A stretch of DNA of 64,000 bases from a virus (IMGVR_UViG_3300028361_000012:124001-188000); one strand, 5' to 3'; shown: positions 38,847 to 48,032, numbered from the stretch's first letter. Made by a program: numbers and translations. Notes: generated from the sequence alone by a model not told the origin.

Positions 38847-39631
38847 AAGTGCAAACAGTTATAAGAAAAGGAAGTGACCATCCAGTGTTTTGCGAAGACT
38901 TCTTGTCTACTGAAGACGCAGGTAGGTATTTTATAGGAGCAGTATTTGATGGTTGCAGTGGTGGAAATGATTCACACTTCGCATCTTCATTGTTTGGAAA
39001 GATATTTAAACAGATTATTAGAGAAGGTGCTATGTCTGGAGATACCATAGAAGATAAGTCGAAAGACTTTATGAGAAAGTTTGTAAGAAAACTTTTCCAA
39101 TCAAAAGTAACTCTTGAATTGCTTGACCACGACATGCTCGCCACCTTCATGATGATTATTTATGATAAAGTTCATGGTGAGTGTCTGACGATGACAATTG
39201 GTGATGGAATAATTTGTCATGATGGAGAGTTCACAATCCTGGAGAATGAAAGGTTTAAATTAGCTGACCCAATTAGATATAGAGATATGCCAAATTACAT
39301 TGCATACGATATTGTAGACCTCGGACTTCAACCTTCTGGTTTCGATGTATGGTTTGAAAGGTTCGTAACTTTAACAAGACATGACAATCCAAAAGACATC
39401 AGTATTTCCACAGATGGACTGTTAACATTCAACACTCCGATTGGAGAAGTTGACCCATTGACTTTTTTGCTTGTGGACCAAAATTGGGTAGACAACAAAA
39501 TAATGTTATCAAAGAAAGTTAATGTGCTTGGCTCTAAGTACAAGACAACTCACAAAGATGACATTAGCATAATAAGATTAATAATACCTAATTCTGAAGA
39601 AGATGATAACAGCAGTAACAAAGAGGGGTAA
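38843..39631 (+). CDS. PP2C-like protein phosphatase (262 aa)
   Basis: Starts at ATG 38843 (MKVQTVIRKGSDHPVF). Metal-binding motifs of the PPM/PP2C fold are GAVFDGCSGGND, LTMTIGDGIICHDG, ISISTDGLLTF and THKDDISIIRL (the final D). It would dephosphorylate targets of the adjacent kinase. It overlaps the kinase start by 29 bases, which strongly indicates paired function. Confidence 0.88.
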   Translation: MKVQTVIRKGSDHPVFCEDFLSTEDAGRYFIGAVFDGCSGGNDSHFASSLFGKIFKQIIREGAMSGDTIEDKSKDFMRKFVRKLFQSKVTLELLDHDMLATFMMIIYDKVHGECLTMTIGDGIICHDGEFTILENERFKLADPIRYRDMPNYIAYDIVDLGLQPSGFDVWFERFVTLTRHDNPKDISISTDGLLTFNTPIGEVDPLTFLLVDQNWVDNKIMLSKKVNVLGSKYKTTHKDDISIIRLIIPNSEEDDNSSNKEG

Positions 39632-41315
39632 GATACAAATCAGGACCGAGCGTGAAATTAACCAAGGTGGTGAAGGTGTTGTTTATGAAATAGACCCAAA
39701 TACAGTTGCTAAGATTTATCATGCTGGAATTAAACCAATAGACCCAAGTAAATTTAGATTCCTGAGTAGTCTTGACCCAAATTACTTTGTGGCTCCTATT
39801 GAGCTTTTATATGATGATAAAGGTTTTGTTATTGGATATACAATGGCTTATATAAATCAGCAGGAATTTTTCCCTTTATCAAGTATTTACAGCAAGAAAT
39901 TTTGCAGTAATCATGGTATAGACAAAAAGGTTAAGATGAAGATTATTGAGAAATTAATTTCAGCTGTAAACTATGCTCACAGAGAGAATGTAGTTATAGG
40001 AGACCTTAATCCTTATAACATCCTTGTAAATGACAGAGGTGTTGTTAAATTCATTGATACAGATTCATATCAAACTCCAGGTTCACTACACTCTGATAGA
40101 CTTCTTGAAGATATTAGAGATTACTATTATGGAGGCAAGGTAGGTAAAGATAGTGATTTCTTTGCTCTTTCTGTGCTGTCATTTAATATGCTTGCATTTT
40201 TGCACCCTTTTAAAGGAATGCATAACACATACAAAAAGTTGTCAGATAGAATGATAAACAAGCTTCCAGTATTTGTTGGAAGCGACATCAAGACCCCTAA
40301 GTGCTATGAGCCAATTCAGGATTCTAATTTTATGGCCCAGTTTAAGAGGATGTATATTGATGGAGAAAGGTTTATATTAACTTTATCTGGAGTAGATGGT
40401 GACATTGTTGCTGTTAGCCCTTTAGCTAAGCCAAGCCTTGTTAAGAGTTATGAGCAGGATGAGCTTATAATTACAATGGTAATTCAAGGTGAGCAAATAG
40501 TTAACATCCATTTCTTAGAAAAGCAAGGTCTTATTGAAACTAAGTCTGAATTTATTGTATATGATACAAGAAATAAAGGATTTATTAATCTTAGACATAG
40601 AATTAACAAGAGTGATTGGGATAAAGTATTCATTGGTAACAGCGAGGTTCTTGCAAAGAAAGGTAGTGAGCTTTGGAGATGTAAAAGTGGTGGCAAGTTT
40701 GAAAAGATGAATAATTTCACATTTCCAGACAAGCATATTATAACTCAAATGGGAAACATTCTTATTGTAATAGGAGAGGATGATATGTATAAGCTATTTT
40801 TGGATGAAATTGGTCCAGGAATGATTGTTATGAAAACTTCTTCTGTTTTTGGAAGGAGCTTTACAAACCACAATGGATTCATTCACAATTCATCTGGTAA
40901 GCAGAATCTATTCTACAATTCTGGTAAAGACGCTTCAATTGTACAATCTCCAGTTAAGCTTAAAGGGATTTATCAAAGTAAAAACGTTGGTATACTTCAG
41001 TATGAAGACAAGAAAAATATTAAGCAAAAATTCTTTAAGATTGATGGAATGAATATTAAGGTGTCTCAACTGGATATTGATGGCATGAGGAATTTTGCCT
41101 ATGTTCCAAATGTTGATAACAATGGCAATTATGAAACTGAGGGAATGATATTTTCTCCAGAAGATGGTAGAATAGATATATATCGCACTAATGATTTTGA
41201 AAAAATAGGAAGTTTATGTTTTGATTTAATCTCAACACAATCAGTAATTCAAAAAAGTAATTGTGGCTTAGTAATATGGGAAAATAATTACGTGGTATTG
41301 GCAAATAAAAAGTGA
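39603..41315 (+). CDS. Serine/threonine kinase-like protein with C-terminal beta domain (570 aa)
   Basis: Kinase N-lobe: EINQGGEGVVYEIDPNTVAK (Gly loop and ATP-binding Lys). Catalytic loop: IGDLNPYNILVN. Metal-binding loop: FIDTDSYQTPG, with DTD in place of DFG. The kinase covers about residues 1-250. The remaining 320 residues are beta-rich repeats (EVLAKKGSELWRCKSGGKF) suggestive of a propeller or sensor. It is the kinase member of the vWA/PP2C/kinase triad. Its 3' end is overlapped by an antisense endonuclease fragment. Confidence 0.87.
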   Translation: MITAVTKRGKIQIRTEREINQGGEGVVYEIDPNTVAKIYHAGIKPIDPSKFRFLSSLDPNYFVAPIELLYDDKGFVIGYTMAYINQQEFFPLSSIYSKKFCSNHGIDKKVKMKIIEKLISAVNYAHRENVVIGDLNPYNILVNDRGVVKFIDTDSYQTPGSLHSDRLLEDIRDYYYGGKVGKDSDFFALSVLSFNMLAFLHPFKGMHNTYKKLSDRMINKLPVFVGSDIKTPKCYEPIQDSNFMAQFKRMYIDGERFILTLSGVDGDIVAVSPLAKPSLVKSYEQDELIITMVIQGEQIVNIHFLEKQGLIETKSEFIVYDTRNKGFINLRHRINKSDWDKVFIGNSEVLAKKGSELWRCKSGGKFEKMNNFTFPDKHIITQMGNILIVIGEDDMYKLFLDEIGPGMIVMKTSSVFGRSFTNHNGFIHNSSGKQNLFYNSGKDASIVQSPVKLKGIYQSKNVGILQYEDKKNIKQKFFKIDGMNIKVSQLDIDGMRNFAYVPNVDNNGNYETEGMIFSPEDGRIDIYRTNDFEKIGSLCFDLISTQSVIQKSNCGLVIWENNYVVLANKK

Positions 41316-41692
41316 TTTATTAATGAATCAATGTTTTTTATTTTATAGTATGGAATTGAAAGTAGTTTAATATTATTTTTAATACAATATTCTTTTTTTA
41401 TTTCATCATTTACCTTAATAGCATTGAAAGATTTGTTACCTCCAAAAGCAGCTACTGATTCGTAGTGATGTCTTCCATTGAATTCTATGCATATATTGTG
41501 TTTTGGTAAGTAGAAATCAAATGGTAATGGTAAAATATTTTTACAACCTGTAAATCTATGTTGTTTTTTGTGTTTTATGTTATTTTTATTAAGACATGTT
41601 TCTACTAATCTTTCTCCTTTAGAAAGTTTACATGATGGACAACCTTTTCCTTGTAATATATTGCTTGGTGTAATGGACTTCATCAAGAACAA
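41288..41692 (-). pseudogene. C-terminal part of a zinc-ribbon homing endonuclease (134 codons)
   Basis: Reads ITPSNILQGKGCPSC (end of a ribbon repeat), then LPLPFDFYLPKHNICIEFNG and HHYESVAAFGG, the nuclease domain. It is the same family as the 306-aa protein at 14256, but only the last repeat stub and the nuclease remain. The missing N-terminal part coincides with the start of the plus-strand gene at 41673. It overlaps the kinase end by 28 bases. Possibly still expressed from the internal ATG, but probably a degraded insertion. Confidence 0.65.
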
Positions 41693-42068
41693 TCAAGAGG
41701 GATTGACAAAAACATTAAGAGACATTAGCTTTATGAGCATGTTTACTAAAATAATTGTAAACACTTCTGGGGCACCTTTAGTAACAGCAATTAAAGACCC
41801 AAAACAAGCTGAAAAAGAAGCAAAGATGCTTGCTAACACTACAATGGCAGAAATGATGGAGGTATCTTCTAAGTTGGTAGAAGAATCAACTTTTGTATTA
41901 GGAATTAAGAGAGAAAAGAAAAGTTTTTGGAAAAAAGTGATAAATTTTTTGCTGTTCTGGAGAAAAAGGAATAACTTTACACTCAAGGTTCTGAAAAGCA
42001 GAAATGGAAAGACAAAATCATATAGAATGAATCTGGACATGGAAACATCTAAGACTGAAATTTTATAA
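41673..42068 (+). CDS. Hypothetical protein (131 aa)
   Basis: ATG 41673 (MDFIKNNQEGLTKTLRD). A helical N-terminal half with VNTSGAPLVTAIKDPKQAEK, then a hydrophobic-basic segment (KSFWKKVINFLLFWRKRN) that may be membrane-associated. It follows the kinase gene after the endonuclease remnant and may belong to the triad. Unknown family. Confidence 0.55.
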   Translation: MDFIKNNQEGLTKTLRDISFMSMFTKIIVNTSGAPLVTAIKDPKQAEKEAKMLANTTMAEMMEVSSKLVEESTFVLGIKREKKSFWKKVINFLLFWRKRNNFTLKVLKSRNGKTKSYRMNLDMETSKTEIL

Positions 42069-42135
42069 ATTATAAATTTAGAAAGGGAATTGAAGAGACC
42101 TTCTAAATTAACAGACAACTAAAATAAATAACATA

Positions 42136-43560
42136 ATGGAAAAGTTAAATTTTGAACAACTGAAGAAAGACACTTTGGTTGAAGTGAAAAATGAGTACAT
42201 TGCGAGAGTATCGCATGGTGAGAGAATTAATTCTCCTTTGATGAAAATATTGTTTGATTACTTTAATGTATTGAATGATAAACCTAAAATGCAGAAGGAA
42301 CAAGGATTGTTCGTAAATGGTTTCGTAAATGGTTCCAATTCATTCTGCGAAAACCTTCCAGAAAGAGCTTCTGGAGGTTTGAACTTTAAAGTCAATCTTG
42401 GATATAAAAGCTCATCAGAAGACCTTACTCTTCTTTTAGTTTTGTCAAGATACCAAATTGATAACAATTGGGTGAGTGAAGTTTCATTTACATCAAACAA
42501 GTCTTCTTATGTAAGTTCTGAGTTTCTTTATAAGAAAATAATCTATAGTGCTATTGCGCATTCAAACCTTAAAGGGTCTTACTTCACAATGCCTCCAGAT
42601 GCTTTGGCTTGGGAAAAAAGAACTCTTGAGAGAAGAGATTATGGAGACATATACCTTCCAGAAAAAACAATGCAAGACCTTCAATTGTTCACTGGTCTTT
42701 ATGAAAAGAAAGGTGAAATAATGAGATACCTTTTTGCTGGAACACCAGGAACAGGTAAAACAGAGTCTACTCTTGCTATTTCTAACATCCTTAAAGATGG
42801 TGGAGTTACAATTATTAAGACTGTGGTTTGTGATGCTCTTAAAGAAAAGGTAGAGCTTGCAGAATTACTTGCGCCTTCGCTTATTATCTTTGATGATATT
42901 GACCTTTCACTTGGTTCAAGAACTAAGGGTGGAGTTTCAAGGTCTCTTGGAACATTCTTAGATGCCCTTGATGGTACAGATAAGATTTCTGCTGGTGTTG
43001 GAATTATTGCAACAACAAACTCTATTGACCTTCTTGACCTTGCAGCTCAAAGGCCTGGTCGTTTTGATAAGATTATGTCATTCGAAACAATCACTCAAGA
43101 TAACATTAGAAATATTATTTTGAAATCTCTTAGAAGTAACTTTGGTTTTGGAAAGAATCATCCAGCAACATCTAAGTTCACTGACAAAAAAGTTGTAGAC
43201 TTTTTCTATGACTCTAAGTTGACTGGTTCTCACGTTTACATTTACACTAAGCAAATTATGCGTAAAATAGAAACTCTTGACATCACTAAGTATGATGCTA
43301 ATTGGATTTTAGAAGAACTTGAAGATGAGCTTACAACTGTTAAGACAATTACAAATGCTCGTTATTTACAAAGCGGACAACTTAAGGGTGAAGATTCATC
43401 TAAAAAAATGGGTCTTGTTCCTAACAATTATGATGATAGTGAAGATTATTGCATAGAAGAGGATTGTGACGAGGCGCCTTTAAGGTCAAACGAAGGCTTC
43501 AATGAAGACATAGGTTTGGGAGAAGGAGACGACATGCATGAAAAAGGTCTTGATAATTAG
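42136..43560 (+). CDS. AAA+ ATPase (474 aa)
   Basis: Classical AAA domain in the second half: Walker A FAGTPGTGKTES (about residues 201-212), Walker B SLIIFDDIDLSLG, sensor 1 GIIATTNSIDLLD and the second region of homology AAQRPGRFDKIM with arginine fingers. The N-terminal 190 residues are unfamiliar, and the C-terminus is an acidic tail. It resembles substrate-remodelling AAA proteins (FtsH/Bcs1/proteasomal type) without a protease domain. Partner unknown. Confidence 0.88.
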   Translation: MEKLNFEQLKKDTLVEVKNEYIARVSHGERINSPLMKILFDYFNVLNDKPKMQKEQGLFVNGFVNGSNSFCENLPERASGGLNFKVNLGYKSSSEDLTLLLVLSRYQIDNNWVSEVSFTSNKSSYVSSEFLYKKIIYSAIAHSNLKGSYFTMPPDALAWEKRTLERRDYGDIYLPEKTMQDLQLFTGLYEKKGEIMRYLFAGTPGTGKTESTLAISNILKDGGVTIIKTVVCDALKEKVELAELLAPSLIIFDDIDLSLGSRTKGGVSRSLGTFLDALDGTDKISAGVGIIATTNSIDLLDLAAQRPGRFDKIMSFETITQDNIRNIILKSLRSNFGFGKNHPATSKFTDKKVVDFFYDSKLTGSHVYIYTKQIMRKIETLDITKYDANWILEELEDELTTVKTITNARYLQSGQLKGEDSSKKMGLVPNNYDDSEDYCIEEDCDEAPLRSNEGFNEDIGLGEGDDMHEKGLDN

Positions 43561-43561
43561 A

Positions 43562-43586
43562 ACATTTTATAATCAATTTCGTATAA
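43562..43586 (+). promoter_or_regulatory. Phage promoter ACATTT-N12-CGTATAA (rlaP unit)
   Basis: ACATTT 43562-43567, CGTATAA 43580-43586, ATG at 43593. Confidence 0.75.
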
Positions 43587-43592
43587 GTTACT

Positions 43593-43697
43593 ATGACTGA
43601 TATTGAAAAAGATTTAAAAGATAAAGAAAAAGAGATGAAACTCAAGGAGCAAAAAGCCCTTGAGTTTTATCATTTCCTAAAAGAGCAAGCACTATGA
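43593..43697 (+). CDS. Very small coiled-coil ORF (34 aa)
   Basis: MTDIEKDLKDKEKEMKLKEQ and a short hydrophobic tail. First ORF after the promoter, coupled to the next gene by ATGA overlap, which supports translation. Confidence 0.5.
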   Translation: MTDIEKDLKDKEKEMKLKEQKALEFYHFLKEQAL

Positions 43698-44947
43698 AAG
43701 ATAAGGAAGTAATTAAAAATAAATATTTTGACTTAATTAATTCAAAATGTAATGGAGCAATACCTTTATTTATAGTTGTTGTTGGTTCTCAAGCATATGG
43801 AACAAATCTTCCGACTTCAGATTTAGATATTGCTGGAGTATTTTTACAATCAAAAGAAGATATTTTCGGATTCAATTATATTGAACAAATAGACGAAAAA
43901 AAGGGTAAATCAGACTTTGGAGATAAAGAAAAAGATGACGCTGTGTTTTATGAAGTTAAAAGATTTTTACAGCTTTTGCAAAAAGCTAATCCAACAACTT
44001 TATCTATTTTGTTTTCACCTGAAGACTGTGTAATTTATAAGCACCCTATTTTTGATGTTATTTTAAATAAAAAGGAAGACTTTGTTACAAAGATGTGTAA
44101 AAATAGTTTTGCAGGATATGCTGTAGCTCAATGTAAAAAAGCAAAAGGGCTTGATAAAAAACAAAATTGGGAAAAAGATAAAGTAACTCGAAAAGATATA
44201 TTTGATTTCTGTTATGTGATTAATGGTCAAAAAACAATACCTTTGAATACTTGGTTTGTAAATAATGGATATAACAGTGATGTTCAAAAATTTTGTGGTG
44301 TTGTTAATGTGTCTAATGCTCGTGATGTTTATGCGTTGTTTTTTGATTCTATAGCCTCCAATTGTTTTTCTATTGATGAATCAGAATCTAATAAGGAACA
44401 CAATAAATTAATTTATAAACAAAAGGGTAATGCTGTTGGATTAGGGTATAAAGGAATTCAAAAAGTTGGTGAATCTGACAATGCAGGAGTATCAAACCAA
44501 CTTAGACTTTCATCAATTCCAAAAGGAGAAGAAGCAATTTGTAATATAATCTTTAATAAAGATGGATATTCTCAACATTGTAAAGATTATAAGTCATACA
44601 TAGATTGGATTAATAATAGGAATGAACAAAGGTATGTTGATAATAAAGGGCATAATCAGAAAATTGATTCTAAAAATATAATGCATTTAGTTAGACTTAT
44701 TAGAATGTCTCGTGAAATAGCAGAAAGAAAAGAGTTTGTTATTAGAAGACCAGATGCAGAATATCTTAAATCAATAAGAAGAGGGGAAGAGAACCTTCAA
44801 GATATAATTGAATGGGCTGAGAAAGAACTTTTAATTATAGATGATTTATTTGTAAATTCTGATTTACCTAATGAAATTGATAGAGAGTTGATAAATAATA
44901 TGTTGATTAAAATTAGAAAGGAGTGTTATAAAATAAACTCATTATAG
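43694..44947 (+). CDS. RlaP-like nucleotidyltransferase, polymerase-beta fold (417 aa)
   Basis: The signature VVGSQAYGTNLPTSDLDIAG (about residues 28-47) is the GS...DxD active site of minimal nucleotidyltransferases of the RlaP/YcgL group, a family predicted to act in RNA repair. A third acid is likely in DAVFYEVKRFLQLL. The long helical C-terminal region (MHLVRLIRMSREIAE) is typical of this group. With Hen1, Pnkp and KptA nearby it may add nucleotides to damaged RNA ends. The last 22 bases overlap the antisense endonuclease. Confidence 0.82.
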   Translation: MKDKEVIKNKYFDLINSKCNGAIPLFIVVVGSQAYGTNLPTSDLDIAGVFLQSKEDIFGFNYIEQIDEKKGKSDFGDKEKDDAVFYEVKRFLQLLQKANPTTLSILFSPEDCVIYKHPIFDVILNKKEDFVTKMCKNSFAGYAVAQCKKAKGLDKKQNWEKDKVTRKDIFDFCYVINGQKTIPLNTWFVNNGYNSDVQKFCGVVNVSNARDVYALFFDSIASNCFSIDESESNKEHNKLIYKQKGNAVGLGYKGIQKVGESDNAGVSNQLRLSSIPKGEEAICNIIFNKDGYSQHCKDYKSYIDWINNRNEQRYVDNKGHNQKIDSKNIMHLVRLIRMSREIAERKEFVIRRPDAEYLKSIRRGEENLQDIIEWAEKELLIIDDLFVNSDLPNEIDRELINNMLIKIRKECYKINSL

Positions 44948-45873
44948 TTTAGTTCTTTTTTTGAACAATTTATCATTGTTTTTGTAATACATAGATTTTC
45001 TATATTTCCTATAGTTTTTTCTGATATATCATTTAAAAACCCATAGCTTACGCTTATTTTGTGGTCTATTGAGGGGTAGTTTGGATTTCTTGGTTTAAAG
45101 TTATCTAAATTATCTTTTATGTATTCATTATCATAAAAATCATATCCATCCCATTCTTTAAAAAGAGATTTTTTATACTTATTAGTTTCGTTTCTAACTT
45201 TTCTTTTATATAATTCCCATTTGTCAACTAATTCATCAGGAATTTGCGTACCATTTTCAATTCTTGTGTTTTTTGCTTTATTTGTAAAAACATCTGATTG
45301 CATACAAAATTCTACTCCATTATTTTTTAAGCAAGTTTGCTTGCTTTTTTCTAATAGTTGAGGATTTTTAAGAGCGTGTTTAACTCCATATTTTTCTTCT
45401 GTTTTTGATTGTGCTTTTTTAAGTATATTTTTATCTTGCAGAGCATGTCTAACTCCTAATTTTTTCTCTAATGAGTCTCCTATTTTATTTAAAATTTCTT
45501 TAGAATGAGATGGATTCTTTACAGAGTAATTTTTCATACATGTATTTTCCTTTTTTATTTTAACCTCGTTTATTTGAGATACATTTTTAACTCCATATTT
45601 ATCTAAGCATATTTCTTCTATTTTAAATTTCCTACAATTCAAGCAGCTGAATAGATTCAAAGTCTTTAAACTATTATTATATCTATTGTATGAAAGTTCT
45701 TTTAAATCACCACAATAATCGCATGCAGCTTCTATTAAAATGTCACTACCAAGAGTTAAGTCTTTAATATCTATGGTTATTGTTTTTTTATGTTCAGCAG
45801 GATACCCTAAATCTTTATAATACTTAATTGATTTTCCTATTGTTTTTATTTTAACATTTTTTGTAATAATCAT
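44926..45873 (-). CDS. Homing endonuclease with repeated KYGVKN motifs and HNH-like C-terminus (315 aa)
   Basis: An N-terminal zinc-ribbon-like part (CDYCGDLKELSYNRY, CLNCRKF) precedes five short repeats of the type LDKYGVKNVSQ, EKKLGVRHALQ and EEKYGVKHALK, which are DNA-binding modules seen in phage endonucleases. The C-terminus (YPSIDHKISVSYGF and NIENLCITKTMINCSKK) is HNH-like. Antisense to and overlapping rlaP. Its start overlaps the stop of a small upstream gene, so the two are co-translated. Confidence 0.75.
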   Translation of the reverse strand: MIITKNVKIKTIGKSIKYYKDLGYPAEHKKTITIDIKDLTLGSDILIEAACDYCGDLKELSYNRYNNSLKTLNLFSCLNCRKFKIEEICLDKYGVKNVSQINEVKIKKENTCMKNYSVKNPSHSKEILNKIGDSLEKKLGVRHALQDKNILKKAQSKTEEKYGVKHALKNPQLLEKSKQTCLKNNGVEFCMQSDVFTNKAKNTRIENGTQIPDELVDKWELYKRKVRNETNKYKKSLFKEWDGYDFYDNEYIKDNLDNFKPRNPNYPSIDHKISVSYGFLNDISEKTIGNIENLCITKTMINCSKKELNYNEFIL

Positions 45874-46040
45874 TTGACACCATCCCCTTTATTTAATCCG
45901 AAATGCTCCATCAGGAGACAGTTAATTAATTTAGATTTATTTTTGATTTCATGCTCATCGAAATTAAGAGCATTCTCAAGAGATATGGTTACTGATAATT
46001 TCTGTTTTTTATCTTCTGTGTCTATTTTTTTTCTTCCCAT
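45870..46040 (-). CDS. Small RHH-like protein coupled to the endonuclease (56 aa)
   Basis: Minus-strand ATG at 46040 gives a basic start (MGRKKIDTEDKKQKLSVTIS) and the helical C-terminus NKSKLINCLLMEHFG. The strand-helix-helix pattern matches ribbon-helix-helix DNA-binding proteins. Its TGA overlaps the endonuclease ATG. It may autoregulate this small operon. Paralogous to the next gene. Confidence 0.6.
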   Translation of the reverse strand: MGRKKIDTEDKKQKLSVTISLENALNFDEHEIKNKSKLINCLLMEHFGLNKGDGVK

Positions 46041-46087
46041 TGTTTGTGTGTTTTATTATAAATAGGAATAAAAAAGTAAAAACCGTG

Positions 46088-46249
46088 TCAACACGACTTT
46101 TTTTCTGAAGATTTATCCTCACTACTAAAATAATCACTTAGAAGTGAGTCAATTAGCTTGGATTTATTATAGTTTCCTTCCTCAAGTTTTTTTAGAATTT
46201 GTGGCTCCAGTACGATGCTGATGCTCTTATATGTCTTTTTTGTGCTCAT
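46088..46249 (-). CDS. Small RHH-like protein, paralogue (53 aa)
   Basis: Starts at minus-strand ATG 46249 (MSTKKTYKSISIVLEPQIL) and contains NKSKLIDSLLSDYFS, matching NKSKLINCLLMEHF in its neighbour. RHH-like antitoxins and repressors share this layout. A longer frame from 46336 begins with an unlikely hydrophobic extension. Confidence 0.55.
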   Translation of the reverse strand: MSTKKTYKSISIVLEPQILKKLEEGNYNKSKLIDSLLSDYFSSEDKSSEKKSC

Positions 46250-46340
46250 GTAGAAATGTAAGAATTTGCTTAAGAAAAACAAAATACTTGACTTATAATA
46301 GTGGTTTTTTTTATTAAGCCCAATATATAAAAACAAAGAG

Positions 46341-46433
46341 ATGAAAAAAGAAAATAAAAAGAAAGATTGGAATTCGAGGGTTAATTTGATTGTAAAAATA
46401 ATTATATTAATATTGAATAACTTTTATGATTGA
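46341..46433 (+). CDS. Possible small membrane peptide (30 aa)
   Basis: MKKENKKKDWNSRVN then a hydrophobic stretch (LIVKIIILIL). Positive-then-hydrophobic layout is compatible with a tiny membrane peptide or toxin, but length alone makes it doubtful. Confidence 0.3.
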   Translation: MKKENKKKDWNSRVNLIVKIIILILNNFYD

Positions 46434-46437
46434 TGAA

Positions 46438-46462
46438 ACATTATCTATATATTTGCGTATAA
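46438..46462 (+). promoter_or_regulatory. Phage promoter (methyltransferase), with GAACCAATA leader
   Basis: ACATTA 46438-46443, CGTATAA 46456-46462, then 7 bases and GAACCAATA 46470-46478; ATG 46490. Confidence 0.75.
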
Positions 46463-46489
46463 TAAGATAGAACCAATAAAACATATGTT

Positions 46490-48031
46490 ATGACAACAGT
46501 TAGAAAGAATCAGTTTGAGGAATTGATTGATGCAATGATGATTGATGAAGTCGCAGGGATTGACCAAGATATTAGAGAAGCGCTTGAGAATCTTGACACT
46601 GATAAGAAGAGGATGGCAATTTTATCTATATTAGATAAGGATAGAGACATGTTTCTTAAGATTAAAGGCATTGTTGGCGATAATGATGTAACAAAGACTG
46701 AGCACATTAAAGAAGTTGTTTCTATGTTAAGGTCATATGTGGAAGTTGGTGATAGAGAACAGAAGCAGTATGGTGAAGTTTTTACAAAGTATTGGACAAT
46801 TTCAGAAATGTTGGATTTAATTCCCGCTGAAGATTGGTCAAATCCGAATTTAAAGTTTTTGGATTCTTGCGCTGGAGCTGGCAATTTTCCTGCTGTCATT
46901 ATTGAGCGTCTCATGAATGGCCTTTCTGAAGTGTTTACAAATGAGGAAGAACGTTATACTCATATTGTAGAAAATATGATTCACATGGCAGAACTGCAGG
47001 CTAAGAATGCTTTTTTGATTCTCGCAGCTTTGGACCCACAAGATATTTATGAGTTGAATATATTTAATGGCTCATTTTTGTTAGATGAATTTGACGAACA
47101 TTCAAAAGAAGTTTGGGGTGTTGAAAAATATGACTATGTAATCCAAAACCCACCATATCAAGAGCTTATTGAGGGTAATAATATAATGAAACCACTTTAT
47201 CACACATTTATTGAAAAGGCTCTTAAGATTTCTGATAAACTTATTTCTATTCACCCTTCTCGTTGGATGACTGGTGGAATGGGGTTGTCTAAATTTAGAA
47301 AAATGATGCTTAATAAAACTGATATTAAATCTATTAAGCATTGGAATGATTCACAAGAAGTGTTTGGAAAACATGTGGATATTAGGGGAGGAATTCAATA
47401 TTTTTTGATTGATAAAAATCATAATGGATTAACTAAGTATAATGGAGTTGAATGTAAATTAAATGAGTTTGATATTTTTGTTGAACCTATATTTCACGCT
47501 ATTATTAAAAAACTTGTAAAATATGAAAGTTTATATAACCTATATCTTCCTGAGGGAAAGGTTTTCCTAAATATTAGAACGAATGACAAAAAATTATCAA
47601 ATATTAAAGAAAACGAAAACTTCATAAAGTGTTATGTTTCAAAATCAAAAGGATTTGAAAAGTTTGTAGACAGAACTTTAATTAAAAATCAACCAGTCAT
47701 TGATTCTTACAAAGTAATTGTTACTGAGGCAAGCGGTAAAGGAGGAGATGGGTTTGGAAATAAGTTTATTGGCTATCCAAGCGAGGCTTATAGTGGTTCA
47801 TATATTTGTTTTTATGTAAATTCAGAAGAGGAGGCTAAAAGCTTACTTTCCTACATGAATACAAAATTTTGTAATTTTATGCTTAGTTTGAGAAAGAAAA
47901 CTCATCATACAACTGGAGCTACAACAAAATTTATTCCAATGGTTCCTTTTGATAGAGAATGGAATAATGAGATGTTGTTTGAGTATTTTGAATTAACAGA
48001 AGAAGAGAAAGAATTAATTTTAAATAAGTAA
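46490..48031 (+). CDS. N6-adenine DNA methyltransferase (513 aa)
   Basis: SAM-binding motif: LKFLDSCAGAGNFPAVIIER. Catalytic motif IV: VIQNPPYQEL with NPPY at 220-223, which marks amino-methylation of adenine. The preceding KQYGEVFTKYWTISEMLDL is typical of Eco57I/Type I-like and Type ISP enzymes. The C-terminal 250 residues (KVFLNIRTNDKKL, GSYICFYVNSEEEAKSLLSY) resemble a target-recognition domain. Its promoter and leader match those of the nuclease gene at 51591, suggesting joint control. It may also simply protect phage DNA. Confidence 0.88.
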   Translation: MTTVRKNQFEELIDAMMIDEVAGIDQDIREALENLDTDKKRMAILSILDKDRDMFLKIKGIVGDNDVTKTEHIKEVVSMLRSYVEVGDREQKQYGEVFTKYWTISEMLDLIPAEDWSNPNLKFLDSCAGAGNFPAVIIERLMNGLSEVFTNEEERYTHIVENMIHMAELQAKNAFLILAALDPQDIYELNIFNGSFLLDEFDEHSKEVWGVEKYDYVIQNPPYQELIEGNNIMKPLYHTFIEKALKISDKLISIHPSRWMTGGMGLSKFRKMMLNKTDIKSIKHWNDSQEVFGKHVDIRGGIQYFLIDKNHNGLTKYNGVECKLNEFDIFVEPIFHAIIKKLVKYESLYNLYLPEGKVFLNIRTNDKKLSNIKENENFIKCYVSKSKGFEKFVDRTLIKNQPVIDSYKVIVTEASGKGGDGFGNKFIGYPSEAYSGSYICFYVNSEEEAKSLLSYMNTKFCNFMLSLRKKTHHTTGATTKFIPMVPFDREWNNEMLFEYFELTEEEKELILNK

Positions 48032-48032
48032 A

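Noticed and set aside
44063-44287. Minus-strand hydrophobic ORF inside rlaP
   Set aside because: It is a shadow frame within a well-supported nucleotidyltransferase gene; hydrophobicity comes from AT-rich antisense codons.
45874-46065. Plus-strand 63-codon ORF
   Set aside because: It lies opposite the minus-strand RHH-like gene, whose paralogue and coupling to the endonuclease make that strand the coding one.
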